This document shows positions 8,544 through 19,821 of a stretch of 64,000 bases of DNA, in pieces. The notes beneath the pieces are model-generated. The model saw only the letters and a program-made list of their open reading frames with translations. It did no database searches and had not been told where the DNA came from. The DNA is from CAVONV01 sp963697355 (GTDB lineage: Bacteria > Acidobacteriota > Vicinamibacteria > Marinacidobacterales > DATDRI01). How positions within the stretch are numbered: position 1 is the stretch's first letter; every line of letters starts with the position of its first letter. Location of the stretch: NCBI GenBank assembly GCA_963697355.1, contig CAVONV010000023.1:186001-250000 (forward strand), written 5' to 3'. The position numbers and the translations under genes are program-made.

Positions 8544-10157
8544 TTGGTGGAAGCGTCGTGCGACGTGACGGTCTTGTCATCCTTCAGCTCGGGATAGACG
8601 GCTTTGGCGAGCTGCTTGCCCAACTCGACTCCCATTTGATCGAACGAGTTGATGTTCCAGATGACACCCTGAGTGAAGATCTTGTGCTCATAAAGAGCGA
8701 TGAGCGAGCCCAGGGTCTCAGGTGTGAGCTTCTTGAACAGAATCGAGTTCGTGGGGCGGTTGCCGGGAAAGGTTTTGGAGCGGATCAGGACCTCTAGCTG
8801 GGTGGAAGGTGTTCCAGATTGGGGAAGCTCGGCTCGAGCTTCTTCCTCGGTTCTTCCCTTCATCAAAGCTTCTGTCTGTGCCAGGAAGTTCGAAAGCAGA
8901 AGGGCGTGGTGATCCCCCATGGGGTTTTGGGATTGTGCGGGGGCCAAGAAGTCGCAAGGAATGAGCTTAGTGCCTTGGTGGATGAGTTGGTAGAAGGCGT
9001 GCTGCCCGTTCGTCCCGGGCTCGCCCCAGATGATAGGCCCCGTTGAATAGTCCACCCATGTGCCCTCTTTGGTAACTCGCTTGCCGTTGCTTTCCATATC
9101 GCCCTGCTGGAAGTAGGCAGGAAACCGATAGAGATATTGATCGTAGGGCAAGATGGCGTGGGACTCCGCGCCGAAGAAGTTGTTGTACCAGACGCCAAGC
9201 AGTCCCATGATCACCGGTATGTTCTTCTGATAAGGCGTCGTTCGGAAGTGCTCGTCCACTTTGTGGGCTCCGCTCAAGAGCTCTTCGAAGCGCTCCATTC
9301 CAATGGCGATGGCGATGGAAAGGCCGATGGCCGACCAAAGGGAGTACCGTCCTCCCACCCAGTCCCAGAACTTGAACATGTTGGCCGGGTCGATGCCGAA
9401 CTCCGTGACGGCGGCTTCGTTGGTCGACAGTGCTACGAAATTCTTGGCCACTGCCGACTCGCTTCCCGCTTGGGCGAGAAACCACTCCTTTCGCCGACCG
9501 GGCATTGGTCATGGTCTCTTGAGTCGTGAAGGTCTTGGAGGCAATGATGAAGAGTGTGGTTTCAGGGCTGACACGCTTCAGTGTCTCTGCCAGATGCGTC
9601 CCGTCCACATTGGAAACGAAGTGGGGTCGTAGGTCAGGACGCGTATAAGGAGTGAGCGCCGCGGTGACCATCTGCGGGCCGAGGTCGGAGCCCCCAATGC
9701 CGATGTTGACGACATCGGTGATGGTTTTTCCTGAGTAGCCCTTCCAGGTGCCCGAACGAACGGCTTCGCTGAAACGTTTCATTTTGCCGAGGACGTCATT
9801 GACCTCCGGCATGACGTCTTTCCCGCCGACGAGGATCGGTCGGTTGGACCGGTTGCGCAGGGCGACATGGAGAACGGCCCGACCCTCCGTGTTGTTGATC
9901 CTATCGCCGCGGAACATCCCCTTGATGGCCTCATCGAGTTTGGCCTGTGCGGCGAGCTCGGTGAGTAGCGTTACGGTCTCTTCCGTAATGCGATTTTTGG
10001 AGAAGTCGAACAGAATGTCGTCGAGATGTAAGGAGAACTTATCGAAACGGGCCGGATCCTCTGCGAAGAGATCCCGCATTTGGCAAGGTGCTATTTTCTG
10101 ATGGTGTTCTTCGAGAGCCCTCCAGACAGGCGATTCTTTTAGTTTTGACACGATCAT
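8510..10157 (-). CDS. pgi: Glucose-6-phosphate isomerase, one frameshift
   Basis: Interconverts glucose 6-phosphate and fructose 6-phosphate in the cytoplasm. The first frame (10157 downward) gives the N-terminal half with NIGIGGSDLGPQMV and SKTFTTQETMTNA. It then derails at 9487-9488, where AAAGGAGTGG should read AAAGAGTGG. The second frame resumes with EWFLAQAG and runs through FKFWDWVGGRYSLWSAIG, GTNGQHAFYQL and FDQMGVELGK to the end. Corrected length is about 548 residues, normal for the enzyme. A central glycolytic gene broken by a single base is more likely a sequence error than a pseudogene. It belongs with pgm, manA and the phosphohexomutase on the same strand. Confidence 0.93.
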
Positions 10158-10459
10158 CCTCCGAGAATTCGGATCTTGTTAGCGTCGCCGCCCTCCGGAA
10201 CGTCCGGAACGCCCCGCCCCACTCCTTTGATAGCTTTGACCCCTCGCCGTCCCCCGTCGGCGCGAGTTGTAGTCTCGCTGCAAATTTTATGAGCCCGATT
10301 CCCTCGACCAGCCGTTTTGATTGCGCTGTCGCCAGCCCAGATCCTGCGCCGCTAAGGTGCCGGCCGTCATGGGATCGCCAGTAGCCAAGTGCAACCGGAG
10401 ATCCATGGTGGTGTTTGCTTCCGTTGCTCGATCATGGGTCTATCTTTTCGTGTCACCGA
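10158..10459. other. Intergenic region upstream of pgi
   Basis: About 300 bases that should contain the pgi promoter. I see no gene, hairpin or RNA element that I can support. Confidence 0.4.
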
Positions 10460-11074
10460 CTAGAAAGCGATGATCAAGCCACCCAAAACGCTTCCGTTGA
10501 CAGTGGACACATTAGCACTGCCTCCTACCCAACAACCGCCGGGCAGACCGCAAAAGAAACTGGTGTCGCTCCAAAAGGGAAACAAGAGCTTGCCCTCGAG
10601 TCGGAAGCCGATACGAGGAGAAACGAAGGCTTTGACGCCGCCACCGCCGCCCAGCGAGAACTGCCATTCGTCGCTGGCCAAGTCCGTCTTGGCCGCCCAA
10701 CGCGTGACGCCGGCGCCGAAGGACACGAAGGGCTGTATGTTGCCTTCGGCGAAGTGGTAAACCCCGCCTGCCTGATAGTACTCGACAGCCATGTCGAAGA
10801 GCTCCACTTTGTTGCCTATACCCCGCTCTCTAATCTCGAGTTTGGTGTCTTGGCGGCTGTAGTAGAACTCGAAAGCGACCGCGTCATCGAACTGGAGGTC
10901 GAAGATGAAGCCGAAGTTTCCCGCTGCAGGGACGATGAGCTCCCCTCGGGCAACATCCACATTGCCCCCAAATTGGTATCCGTAAAACGGAGTGATTTGG
11001 ACTGTTTGAGCCCATACTGCTGAAGGTGCCAGCATTGCCACGACGGCAAGAGTGAATGTGGATTTTTTGAACAA
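10460..11074 (-). CDS. Outer-membrane beta-barrel protein, OmpA/OmpW-like size
   Basis: A 204-residue exported protein: signal peptide ending APSAVWAQ, then alternating aromatic/hydrophobic strands (ITPFYGYQFGG, AFEFYYSRQDTKLEI, VYHFAEGNIQPFVSFGAGVTRW) and a last residue Phe (LGGLIIAF), as expected for an eight-stranded barrel inserted by BAM. The start is a TTG at 11074, with AAGGAG at good spacing. A Cys pair near the C-terminus (FFCGLPGGCW) could form a loop disulfide. It lies downstream of the phosphohexomutase on the same strand, but 72 bases separate them and a functional link is unproven. Confidence 0.75.
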   Translation of the reverse strand: MFKKSTFTLAVVAMLAPSAVWAQTVQITPFYGYQFGGNVDVARGELIVPAAGNFGFIFDLQFDDAVAFEFYYSRQDTKLEIRERGIGNKVELFDMAVEYYQAGGVYHFAEGNIQPFVSFGAGVTRWAAKTDLASDEWQFSLGGGGGVKAFVSPRIGFRLEGKLLFPFWSDTSFFCGLPGGCWVGGSANVSTVNGSVLGGLIIAF

Positions 11075-11146
11075 GGGGAAACTCCTTTTCCTGTGGGCTC
11101 TGGTGAATCGAGAACCGTCACCACCAGTTTAGCTCAGGCGACTTTC

Positions 11147-12847
11147 TTATACCGTAGATTCGAGTTGCCGAAGCAGGCCATCCGGCTCATGGATTCCCAT
11201 ACGAACGATATCGTCGGCTCTCGTCTGCGAATCGGCGACGGCGTAGAGCCGGAGTTGGGGAGCGTTGCCCGAGGGGCGAATGTGGGCAATGTCGCCATTG
11301 GAAAAGGTAATCCTTATGCCGTCGACGACATTGATGCGGATGATTTTGCCGAAGCCATGTGGTGAATCGAAACAAGCCTCGAGCTCCTTCAAGACCGCTC
11401 GAGTCTTTTGGGTCACCGCGCGAGAAGCATGTTCCGTTTGGCCGCCCTTTAGAACGACAGCGACGTCGTCTCCCGAGATGTCCATCTGCTGTATCCGCCG
11501 GTCCGCCGGAGTGAACCGTTGAATGAGAGCGCGGCCCGCCTCTTGAGGAAACTGGTCGATGAGCCCCGCCTTGCTGAAGCGGGGAGGCAGCTCCGAAAAG
11601 AGCTCGACCAGAGGCGAACCAAGTTCCACGGATGCGAACAACGCCGAGACGATCGGTAGTGCAGCGTCCCGCGTTGGCAAGGCAGTGAGTTTTCTACCAC
11701 CCTTCTCGATGTCGGACCCCGTCATGAAGCCCCCGTTGGCTTCCCAGCCGACGACTCTTCGTCCTTTGTTGCTGGAAACCATTTCTTGCATGCCCTGGAT
11801 GACATAAGGGGAGCCGATTGCCGTCTTTGTCGGCGTGATACCTCTTTGGGCCAACTGAAGATCGACGGCGTCGTTGACGCTCACCGGAACAGCTACGCCG
11901 TCGGCGTTCAAATACTGGGCGACGACGATGCCCAATAGATCTCCGCCGAAGAACTTGGCTCGGCCGTCGCCGCCGACTCCGACGAGGAGAGGTCGATCGC
12001 TGTCTCCATCCGTGGAGACAAGCGCGTCGATCGGTCCGTGTCGACGACTCACATCATCGATCATCTCTTGCATCTGGCGGAGTCGTTTTTCAGTGACGTC
12101 TTCGGTGTCGATAGCGATGAACTCTTCGCTTCGGCCGGCAGGGTAGACCTCCGCCCCCAAAGCGCCAAAAAGCTCCACCAGTAAGTCTCTTCCGACGGCT
12201 GAATGCTGGAAAAAGACGATTCTCTTGCCAGCGAGTCCTCGTTTCGGAAAGAAGTCTAGATAGCGATTGAGGTAGGTCTTCCGTGCGGATTCACTCACCG
12301 GCGGCAAGGGGTGACTTTCGCCGGATTTGAACATGCCGTCGTCGTCGAACAAGGACGCAGCCGGGGTACGCACGTACTCTTTTGCGCGTACTTTGGCGAC
12401 GGCAGCCAGGATTCCCGGCTCGTCCTCCTTGAGAACCTCGGCGGACTTCTTGTTGAATTTGATTCCGTTTCGATCGAAGGGGATGTGACTTCCCGTCACC
12501 ATAACGCTCGCATGACCGTTTTCAAACGCATAGCAAGTGAGAGCCGGTGTGGGAATCTTTCCAAGGTTTTCTACTTCGAGTCCCGCATCCTCAATGGCTC
12601 TGGCGACCGCCGACATGATGCTGCGGCCGGGACTATCCGTGCTGGGTCTCAGATCGCCGGCGATCGAGATGGTTTTGCCCGGTTTTGCATCGCCGATCTC
12701 AAATAGGTACTCCACGAACCCCCGCGTGTTGATGTAGGCTTCGAGATCCGTGATATCCGTCACCAGACCTCGTAGTCCACTGGTTCCGAAACTTAGGGCC
12801 GTGGGCCGACGTCCACGAAAGTCGAGAGGTTTGTCTGCTGTAGTCAT
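11147..12847 (-). CDS. Phosphohexomutase (phosphomannomutase/phosphoglucomutase)
   Basis: Alpha-D-phosphohexomutase, probably converting mannose 6-phosphate to mannose 1-phosphate. All four signature loops are visible in order: phosphoserine loop VTGSHIPFDRNG, metal loop STDGDSDRPLL, sugar loop GWEANGGF and phosphate-binding loop RPSGNAPQLRLY. About 566 residues is on the long side. The ATG at 12847 is preferred over a TTG at 12859; neither has a clear ribosome site. Its position just after manA suggests a mannose activation route (Fru6P to Man6P to Man1P). A dedicated pgm gene nearby makes glucose specificity less likely, but specificity is inferred from context. Confidence 0.85.
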   Translation of the reverse strand: MTTADKPLDFRGRRPTALSFGTSGLRGLVTDITDLEAYINTRGFVEYLFEIGDAKPGKTISIAGDLRPSTDSPGRSIMSAVARAIEDAGLEVENLGKIPTPALTCYAFENGHASVMVTGSHIPFDRNGIKFNKKSAEVLKEDEPGILAAVAKVRAKEYVRTPAASLFDDDGMFKSGESHPLPPVSESARKTYLNRYLDFFPKRGLAGKRIVFFQHSAVGRDLLVELFGALGAEVYPAGRSEEFIAIDTEDVTEKRLRQMQEMIDDVSRRHGPIDALVSTDGDSDRPLLVGVGGDGRAKFFGGDLLGIVVAQYLNADGVAVPVSVNDAVDLQLAQRGITPTKTAIGSPYVIQGMQEMVSSNKGRRVVGWEANGGFMTGSDIEKGGRKLTALPTRDAALPIVSALFASVELGSPLVELFSELPPRFSKAGLIDQFPQEAGRALIQRFTPADRRIQQMDISGDDVAVVLKGGQTEHASRAVTQKTRAVLKELEACFDSPHGFGKIIRINVVDGIRITFSNGDIAHIRPSGNAPQLRLYAVADSQTRADDIVRMGIHEPDGLLRQLESTV

Positions 12848-12957
12848 GTCTTTTGTCAAGAACTCGAGAATTTAAGAATTAACAAAACTGAGCCGCGAAT
12901 ACACGCACATAAGCGCGAGTAGGCTTTGTTTGCGTTCATTTGCGGCTTCTTTCTTGG

Positions 12958-14181
12958 CTAAGGCACTGTCGCTTTGTACAAAGTGATGTGTTGGTTCGCT
13001 TGAATCGTATAGGTCGTTCCGTGAGGGATCAAGCAAACCTGTCCCTGCTTCAGGGGAATGGCTTTCCCTACGGATTCAATGTCGGCGCGCGCGTCTTTAC
13101 TCGCGTGGGTGAGGATCAATATTTCGACATCATGGTCGACGTCACTTCGGTAAGGGTGGGATGATGACACATCGATCCGCCGCAGCTCGAATTCTCTGGC
13201 CGGCGTCCGGTAAATCCACTCCTGTTTCGGTCGATTCTGAACCGGCCTGAGGATTTCCGCCGGCCCGCCTTCGAAGCTGATATTCTCCAGCAACTCGGTT
13301 ACGTCCACGTGTTTGGGTGACAATCCCCCTCGCAAAACGTTGTTCGAGTTTGCCATAACTTCCATTCCTGAACCCTCCAAATAGGCATGGAGAACGCCGG
13401 AAGAGAGGAAGAGCGCGTCACCTGGTTCGAGGTGGATCAAATTGAGAAGGTATATGGAAAAGAGGCCTCGATCCCTATGGCCATCTGTCGAAAAATCGCG
13501 ATCGGCCCGTAAGATCCAGAATTCTCGGTCGTCGGGGGAGAAGGCCTTCTCCTTGCTTTCTCGAGACAACCGGTCGAGAAGCGCGTCGAGGATGTCGTCG
13601 ACATCGGCTTGAGACATCGTCATGATGTGTTCGTACACCGACCTCAGGTCGTGCCCTTCGAACGGGAGTCTTTGTATGGACCCGACCTCGGGCAGTTTCT
13701 CCAGCGTCGTCTCGATTTCTTTTTGCGGGCGAAATCCACAAAGGGCGTAGAAGTCGGTGAGTGCCACAATGAGCTCGGGTTTGTGATTCTCGTCTTTGTA
13801 GTTCCGCTGCCGAGCCGTCAACGGGATTCCTGCCTCGTTCTCTTTGGCGAAGCCTGCTCTGGCCCTCTCGTGTGATGGGTGGGCCTGAATGGAGAGCGGT
13901 TTCGCTGCGGAAAGAACCTTGAGCAAGAAGGGTAATTGTCCAGAGAACTCTCGAGCGACTTCCGTGCCGAGAATCTCGTTTGCGGCTTCGCTGATGAGCT
14001 CGTTCAGTGGAACGTGGGCGCCGCCGAGTTGGGCTTTCGAGGGCAGGTCCGGATGGGCGCCCATCCAAAGCTCCGCATAGGGTCGTCCGTCTCGGTTGTC
14101 GATCCCCAGCAACAATGGAATGAACTCCGTGTCCCCCCACGCGTAGTGCTGAACTGCGCAATCGAGGCGAAGTACATCCAT
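12958..14181 (-). CDS. manA: Mannose-6-phosphate isomerase, class I
   Basis: Zinc-dependent isomerase linking fructose 6-phosphate to mannose 6-phosphate. Type I features: N-terminal VQHYAWGDTEFIP, the metal-ligand stretch LSIQAHPSHERA, ENHKPELIVALTDF, and SGVLHAYLEGSGMEVMANSNN with NVLRGGLSPKHVDV. Length 407 is normal. The ATG at 14181 lies ten bases after the pgm stop (14192), so pgm and manA are almost certainly cotranscribed. Ends 111 bases before the phosphohexomutase start. Confidence 0.94.
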   Translation of the reverse strand: MDVLRLDCAVQHYAWGDTEFIPLLLGIDNRDGRPYAELWMGAHPDLPSKAQLGGAHVPLNELISEAANEILGTEVAREFSGQLPFLLKVLSAAKPLSIQAHPSHERARAGFAKENEAGIPLTARQRNYKDENHKPELIVALTDFYALCGFRPQKEIETTLEKLPEVGSIQRLPFEGHDLRSVYEHIMTMSQADVDDILDALLDRLSRESKEKAFSPDDREFWILRADRDFSTDGHRDRGLFSIYLLNLIHLEPGDALFLSSGVLHAYLEGSGMEVMANSNNVLRGGLSPKHVDVTELLENISFEGGPAEILRPVQNRPKQEWIYRTPAREFELRRIDVSSSHPYRSDVDHDVEILILTHASKDARADIESVGKAIPLKQGQVCLIPHGTTYTIQANQHITLYKATVP

Positions 14182-14191
14182 GGGATCAGGG

Positions 14192-15845
<1,654 letters not shown>

Positions 15846-15870
15846 TGATATCCTCCAAGCCACAGACCGA

Positions 15871-15972
15871 AAGAAGGGTCAGGCAGAGGGTCAGGCCTCA
15901 AGCGTGATACTACAAGAGGCCTGACCCTTCTTCGAGTTGAGGCCTGACCCTATCTTAGTCTGACCCTTCATC
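15871..15972. repeat. Cluster of AGGGTCAGGCCTC palindromic repeats
   Basis: Five copies or partial copies of GGGTCAGG(CCTC) or its complement occur in about 100 bases between pgm and the histidine kinase gene. The half-sites at 15886-15900 and 15916-15930 are complementary and can form a hairpin. The same motif recurs at 18020-18113 and 20438-20585. Confidence 0.8.
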
Positions 15973-15985
15973 CCATCATTGTAGG

Positions 15986-17347
15986 CTACGCCTTGGGAAG
16001 GCTCAAAACTACGCGAAGGCCGGGTCGGTTGTCTTCTAGGCGGATATCGGCGTGATGGAGCTCGGCGACCGCAGCCACCAGGCTCAAGCCTAGTCCCGCC
16101 CCCGGTGTGCTCCGGCTTGCATCAATACGATAAAAGCGCTGGAAGACTTTTTCTCTCTCCTCGTGAGGGATACCCGGCCCATCATCTGCGACGGCAAGCT
16201 CGATGCGGCCGTTAGAATCGGCAAGCGAGATCTCGATGCGGCCTCCAGAGCGCGTGTATTTGAGAGCGTTGTCGATGAGATTGGAAAGAGCTTGGAACAG
16301 CAAGTCGCGGTCCCCGCGGACGCGGATGCCAGACGTTGTCTTCACGGTCAGTTCTTTGCCCGCCTCCTCGATGAGTGGTCGATATAGGTCCACCACGTCA
16401 TCGACCAACGTTGACAACTCGACTTTTTCTAGAGGGGGTCGGTGTTGGCCGGACTCGATGCGTGCGATCCTCATCAGTGCTTTGAACGTGGAGAGCAGCC
16501 CGTCGGCGTCATCGATGGCTTGTTCTACAAGGGGCCGCGGGTCTTCGCGCCGAAGGAGCTCGAGTCGGTTTCTTAGACGCGCCAAAGGGGTGCGAAGATC
16601 GTGGGCGATATTGTCGGAAACGCGTCGCACACCCTCCACCAGCTTTTCGAGCTCGTCGAGCATTTGATTGAGCTTGTCGGTGAGTGCTCCAAGGTCGTCG
16701 CCGGTGGTGTCTTCGGGAATACGGCGGGTCAAGTCTCCGGCCATCACTCCACCGATCGCTTCATGCATGACACTGATGCGGCGGATGCGGCTTCGACTCA
16801 CCAATACCCCACCGAAGAGGGCTAAAAAGGCCGTGAGAGCCAACCCCCATCCCATCGTCCGGGCGATGGTGGCCCGCATGGCTTGGAGCTCGTTCATATC
16901 CCGGCCGACGAGGAGATGAAAGTCGCCAAACAAACGAAACGGCTTCGCCCGGGCCCAGTGAGCCGTCTCGCCCTCGAAAGCGCCGAGCTCGAAATCGAGC
17001 CAGCCGTTTTCGTCGGGCTCGACGCGAGGCCAACGGTTGAGATTTCCCACGATCGGTGTGAGTTGGGGATCGGCGAGCAGATAAATCGACGACCCCGAAG
17101 GCTGGCGACCGACCCGCTCTTGGATCAATGCGGTCAAGCCGGCCAGACCTGTAAGCTGATAGCGCTCTGACAATCCGCTAATCTCGGCCTCAATCGTCTC
17201 ATCGGCTTGTCGCAGCATGTAACTTGCCGTTGAATAATAAACGAAAGCGAGTAGCACGACGGCCGAGACTCCGACCAGCGCCATGTAGAGCAAAGCCAGG
17301 CGAAACGCTGAGCTACGAAGAAGTCTTCTGGGTTGCACGGAGAACAT
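15986..17347 (-). CDS. Sensor histidine kinase (HAMP, HisKA, HATPase)
   Basis: Membrane sensor of a two-component system; autophosphorylates and passes phosphate to the regulator encoded just upstream. Two membrane segments (about 17-40 and 165-185) bracket a periplasmic domain of roughly 125 residues. A HAMP linker, H-box SDNIAHDLRTPLARLRNRLE (His249), N-box SNLIDNALKYT, and G-boxes DDGPGIP and GAGLGLSLV follow. The ATG at 17347 lies inside the end of the regulator gene, a 35-base overlap that implies translational coupling. Placement behind htrA suggests an envelope-stress sensor, but the ligand is unknown. Confidence 0.93.
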   Translation of the reverse strand: MFSVQPRRLLRSSAFRLALLYMALVGVSAVVLLAFVYYSTASYMLRQADETIEAEISGLSERYQLTGLAGLTALIQERVGRQPSGSSIYLLADPQLTPIVGNLNRWPRVEPDENGWLDFELGAFEGETAHWARAKPFRLFGDFHLLVGRDMNELQAMRATIARTMGWGLALTAFLALFGGVLVSRSRIRRISVMHEAIGGVMAGDLTRRIPEDTTGDDLGALTDKLNQMLDELEKLVEGVRRVSDNIAHDLRTPLARLRNRLELLRREDPRPLVEQAIDDADGLLSTFKALMRIARIESGQHRPPLEKVELSTLVDDVVDLYRPLIEEAGKELTVKTTSGIRVRGDRDLLFQALSNLIDNALKYTRSGGRIEISLADSNGRIELAVADDGPGIPHEEREKVFQRFYRIDASRSTPGAGLGLSLVAAVAELHHADIRLEDNRPGLRVVLSLPKA

Positions 17348-18002
17348 AACCCGCCCCGCGGACCGTGTGGATTAAAGGAGTGTCGAAACCTTTGTCGATC
17401 TTGCTTCGAAGTCGGCTCACGTGAACGTCGATGACGTTGGTTTGTGGGTCGAAGTGGTAGTCCCAAACTTTCTCGAGGAGCATCGTTCGCGTAACCACCT
17501 GCCCGGCGTGGCGTACCAGGTACTCGAGAAGTCTGTATTCCCTCGGTTGGAGCTCGATGGTTCGCCCGGCACGCTTGACTTCACGTTTGAGGAGATCCAT
17601 TTCCAGATCGCCCACCTGTAGCTCGGTCTCTACGGCCTCGGCGTCGCCGCGACGAACGAGAGCTTCGAGTCGGGCAAGAAGCTCGGAGAAAGCAAAAGGT
17701 TTGACGAGGTAATCGTCACCACCCTTGCGAAGGCCCTCGACCCGATCGTCGACTTCGCCCAACGCGCTCAAAATGAGAATGGGAGTTGCTTTGCCGGAGG
17801 ACCTGAGGGTCTGAATGATGGAAAGACCATCGATCTCAGGCAGCATACGATCGACGACCAAGACGTCGTGGGGTTGCTCCAGTGCAAGGAACAGACCCTC
17901 TTTGCCACTGGATGTGCCCTCAGCGATATGTCCCGCCTCTTCCAGGCCGCGAACGATGTAGTCCAGTGTTTCCTGATCGTCTTCGATCACGAGAACGCGC
18001 AT
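17313..18002 (-). CDS. OmpR/PhoB-family response regulator
   Basis: DNA-binding regulator. The receiver domain (1-115) has the acidic pair EDD at 7-9, phosphoacceptor Asp51 in VVDRMLPEIDG and the Lys of DDYLVKPF. A winged-helix domain follows with LQPREYRLLEYLVRHAGQ and TNVIDVHVSRLRSKID. The 229-residue length is standard. The gene sits between htrA (upstream on this strand, 112 bases away) and its cognate kinase, which overlaps its 3' end. It may control htrA, as CpxR controls degP in enterobacteria; that link is inference. Confidence 0.94.
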   Translation of the reverse strand: MRVLVIEDDQETLDYIVRGLEEAGHIAEGTSSGKEGLFLALEQPHDVLVVDRMLPEIDGLSIIQTLRSSGKATPILILSALGEVDDRVEGLRKGGDDYLVKPFAFSELLARLEALVRRGDAEAVETELQVGDLEMDLLKREVKRAGRTIELQPREYRLLEYLVRHAGQVVTRTMLLEKVWDYHFDPQTNVIDVHVSRLRSKIDKGFDTPLIHTVRGAGYVLRATQKTSS

Positions 18003-18019
18003 GTGATCATTCTACCTAT

Positions 18020-18113
18020 AGGGTCAGGCCTCAGACAATGAAGTCATCGTCTGAGGCCTGACCCTTCATGATTCACGCTATGAATCTACCGTCCGAGGCC
18101 TGACCCTATATGA
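18020..18113. repeat. Perfect 17-bp palindrome of the AGGGTCAGGCCTC family plus a further half-site
   Basis: 18020-18036 and 18049-18065 are exact reverse complements of 17 bases around a 12-base loop. A further GAGGCCTGACCCT half-site follows at about 18095-18107. The element lies between the htrA stop (18115) and the response-regulator start (18002), so transcripts from htrA would contain the hairpin. Confidence 0.85.
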
Positions 18114-18114
18114 T

Positions 18115-19626
18115 TCATGCGAGCGGGACGGCCACGAATTGTCGGACGTTGCCGCGAGCCACCTGAAGAAGGACGCTCTTGCGATCGTCGTCGGAAGCTT
18201 TCTTGATCTCCTCGATGACTTCGTCCGGTCCGGACACGGCGGCTTGACCCACCATCGTCACTACATCGCCCTTCTGCAGTCCTATCTTGGCGGCAGGACT
18301 CTCGGGTTCGACGCCAACAATGAGCGCGCCTTGGATATTTTCATCCAGGCGGTAGCGCTGACGCGTGTCGGCGTCGACCTTAGCCAGCGCCAAGCCTAAA
18401 CGCGCTTGTGAGGCAGCCTCAGGTTCGGCTCCGGCACGGGCCGCGGCGGAAGTTTCCTCTGGACTCTTGCCCAAGACGATATCGAGGTTCTCTCGGTCGC
18501 CGGAGCGCCAGACCTCGATCGTTGATTTGTTCGTGGGGCTCGCCTCAGCGACTTTTCGCGTGAGGTCTTTGAGGTGCTCGATGTCTTCACCGTTGAAACT
18601 CACGATGACGTCACCCGCTCGAAGCCCCGCCTTTTCCGCCGGGCTGTCGGGAACGACGCTGGCCACAAGGGCACCTCGTGACTCGTCGAGCCCGAGTCCT
18701 TCTGCCATCTCATCGGTGACGGCCTGGATCTGGACTCCGATCCATCCCCGCTCCACACGGCCCGAGGTTTTGAGTTGATCGATGATGCTCGTCGCCTGTT
18801 TGGCAGGAATCGCGAAACCAATTCCCACGTTTCCGCCGTTCGGAGAGTAAATGGCGGTGTTGACACCAATCACACGACCCGAAAGATCGAAGAGTGGCCC
18901 GCCAGAGTTTCCCTGATTGATGGGGGCGTCGACCTGCAAAAAATCATCAAAAGGGCCCGACTGGATGTCTCGACCGCGCGCCGATACGATGCCGGTGGTG
19001 GCGGTCCCGCCCAGTCCAAAGGGATTGCCGATGGCGATGACCCAATCTCCGATGCGAGTGGAATCAGAGTCACCGAACCGAGCATAAGGAAGTGGACGGT
19101 CGGTGTCTATCTTGAGCATCGCTAGGTCGGTTTTGGAGTCGCTGCCGACGAGCTTGGCGTCGTAGCGCTCGCCGTCATTCATGATGACTTGGATCTTCTC
19201 GGCTTGCTCGATGACATGATGGTTGGTGACAACGTATCCATCGGGATCCACGATGAATCCGGATCCCATGCCTTGGACGACAGGTGACCCGGCTTGGGAT
19301 TTCTGGAACGATTGTCGCTCGAAAAACCGCCGTAGAAACTCCTCGAAAGGAACGCCTCCTGGTGTTTGTCCAGGAATAGGGACGTCCATGGTGGCGGTGG
19401 TAGAAATATTGACGACGGCTGGTCTAACGGCTTCGATGACATCCGCGAAGGTCGCAGGGGCTCCCGATGGCAACACAATTTGCTGATCAACCGGGACACT
19501 TGCCCTTGCTACGGGTAGCTGCCCGAACTGCCACACTCCGATAGCAGCAGCCAGAGCGAGCGTGGCCAGGGCCATTCGAGAAAAGCCGGTCCATCGGCTG
19601 CTAACTTTGTTTGGTGCATGACTCAT
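18115..19626 (-). CDS. htrA: DegP/HtrA-type periplasmic serine protease with two PDZ domains
   Basis: Periplasmic quality-control protease and chaperone. A signal anchor lies at about 15-35. The trypsin-like domain carries His137 (VTNHHVIE), Asp167 (SKTDLAML) and Ser241 (NQGNSGGPLF). The Q-rich LA-loop region (FERQSFQKSQAGS) precedes the domain. Two PDZ domains follow (GLRAGDVIVSFNGEDI and GLQKGDVVTMVGQAAV). The length of 503 residues is normal. It is the first gene of a minus-strand unit with a response regulator and a histidine kinase, which supports a role in envelope stress. Confidence 0.95.
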   Translation of the reverse strand: MSHAPNKVSSRWTGFSRMALATLALAAAIGVWQFGQLPVARASVPVDQQIVLPSGAPATFADVIEAVRPAVVNISTTATMDVPIPGQTPGGVPFEEFLRRFFERQSFQKSQAGSPVVQGMGSGFIVDPDGYVVTNHHVIEQAEKIQVIMNDGERYDAKLVGSDSKTDLAMLKIDTDRPLPYARFGDSDSTRIGDWVIAIGNPFGLGGTATTGIVSARGRDIQSGPFDDFLQVDAPINQGNSGGPLFDLSGRVIGVNTAIYSPNGGNVGIGFAIPAKQATSIIDQLKTSGRVERGWIGVQIQAVTDEMAEGLGLDESRGALVASVVPDSPAEKAGLRAGDVIVSFNGEDIEHLKDLTRKVAEASPTNKSTIEVWRSGDRENLDIVLGKSPEETSAAARAGAEPEAASQARLGLALAKVDADTRQRYRLDENIQGALIVGVEPESPAAKIGLQKGDVVTMVGQAAVSGPDEVIEEIKKASDDDRKSVLLQVARGNVRQFVAVPLA

Positions 19627-19782
19627 AATCGGTCTCCTTATTTTGAGTTTAGGTGGGGCACGCCAAGGAGGCGGCGCGCCCCGGTCGATCTTGTTGTTCC
19701 GTCCTGTTGTCTCGACCTACTGTCAATGTAGAGGAGGCCCCATTACGAGGCTATTTCGGGGAGATTAACAATTATTAATGCC

Positions 19783-19810
19783 GGGGACAGTGCTTTTGAG
19801 GGCTGTCCCC
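19783..19810. repeat. GGGGACAG...CTGTCCCC palindrome
   Basis: Perfect 8-bp arms (19783-19790, 19803-19810) around a 12-base loop, between the lipoprotein gene and htrA. A related perfect palindrome is at 33465-33482. On the minus strand it lies just downstream of the lipoprotein stop and could end transcription, though no T-run follows. Confidence 0.6.
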
Positions 19811-19821
19811 CTTCCGACGCG

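Noticed and set aside
8967..10157. pgi as two independent proteins because two long overlapping frames exist.
   Set aside because: Each half is a complementary part of one glucose-6-phosphate isomerase; one surplus base at 9487-9488 explains the split.
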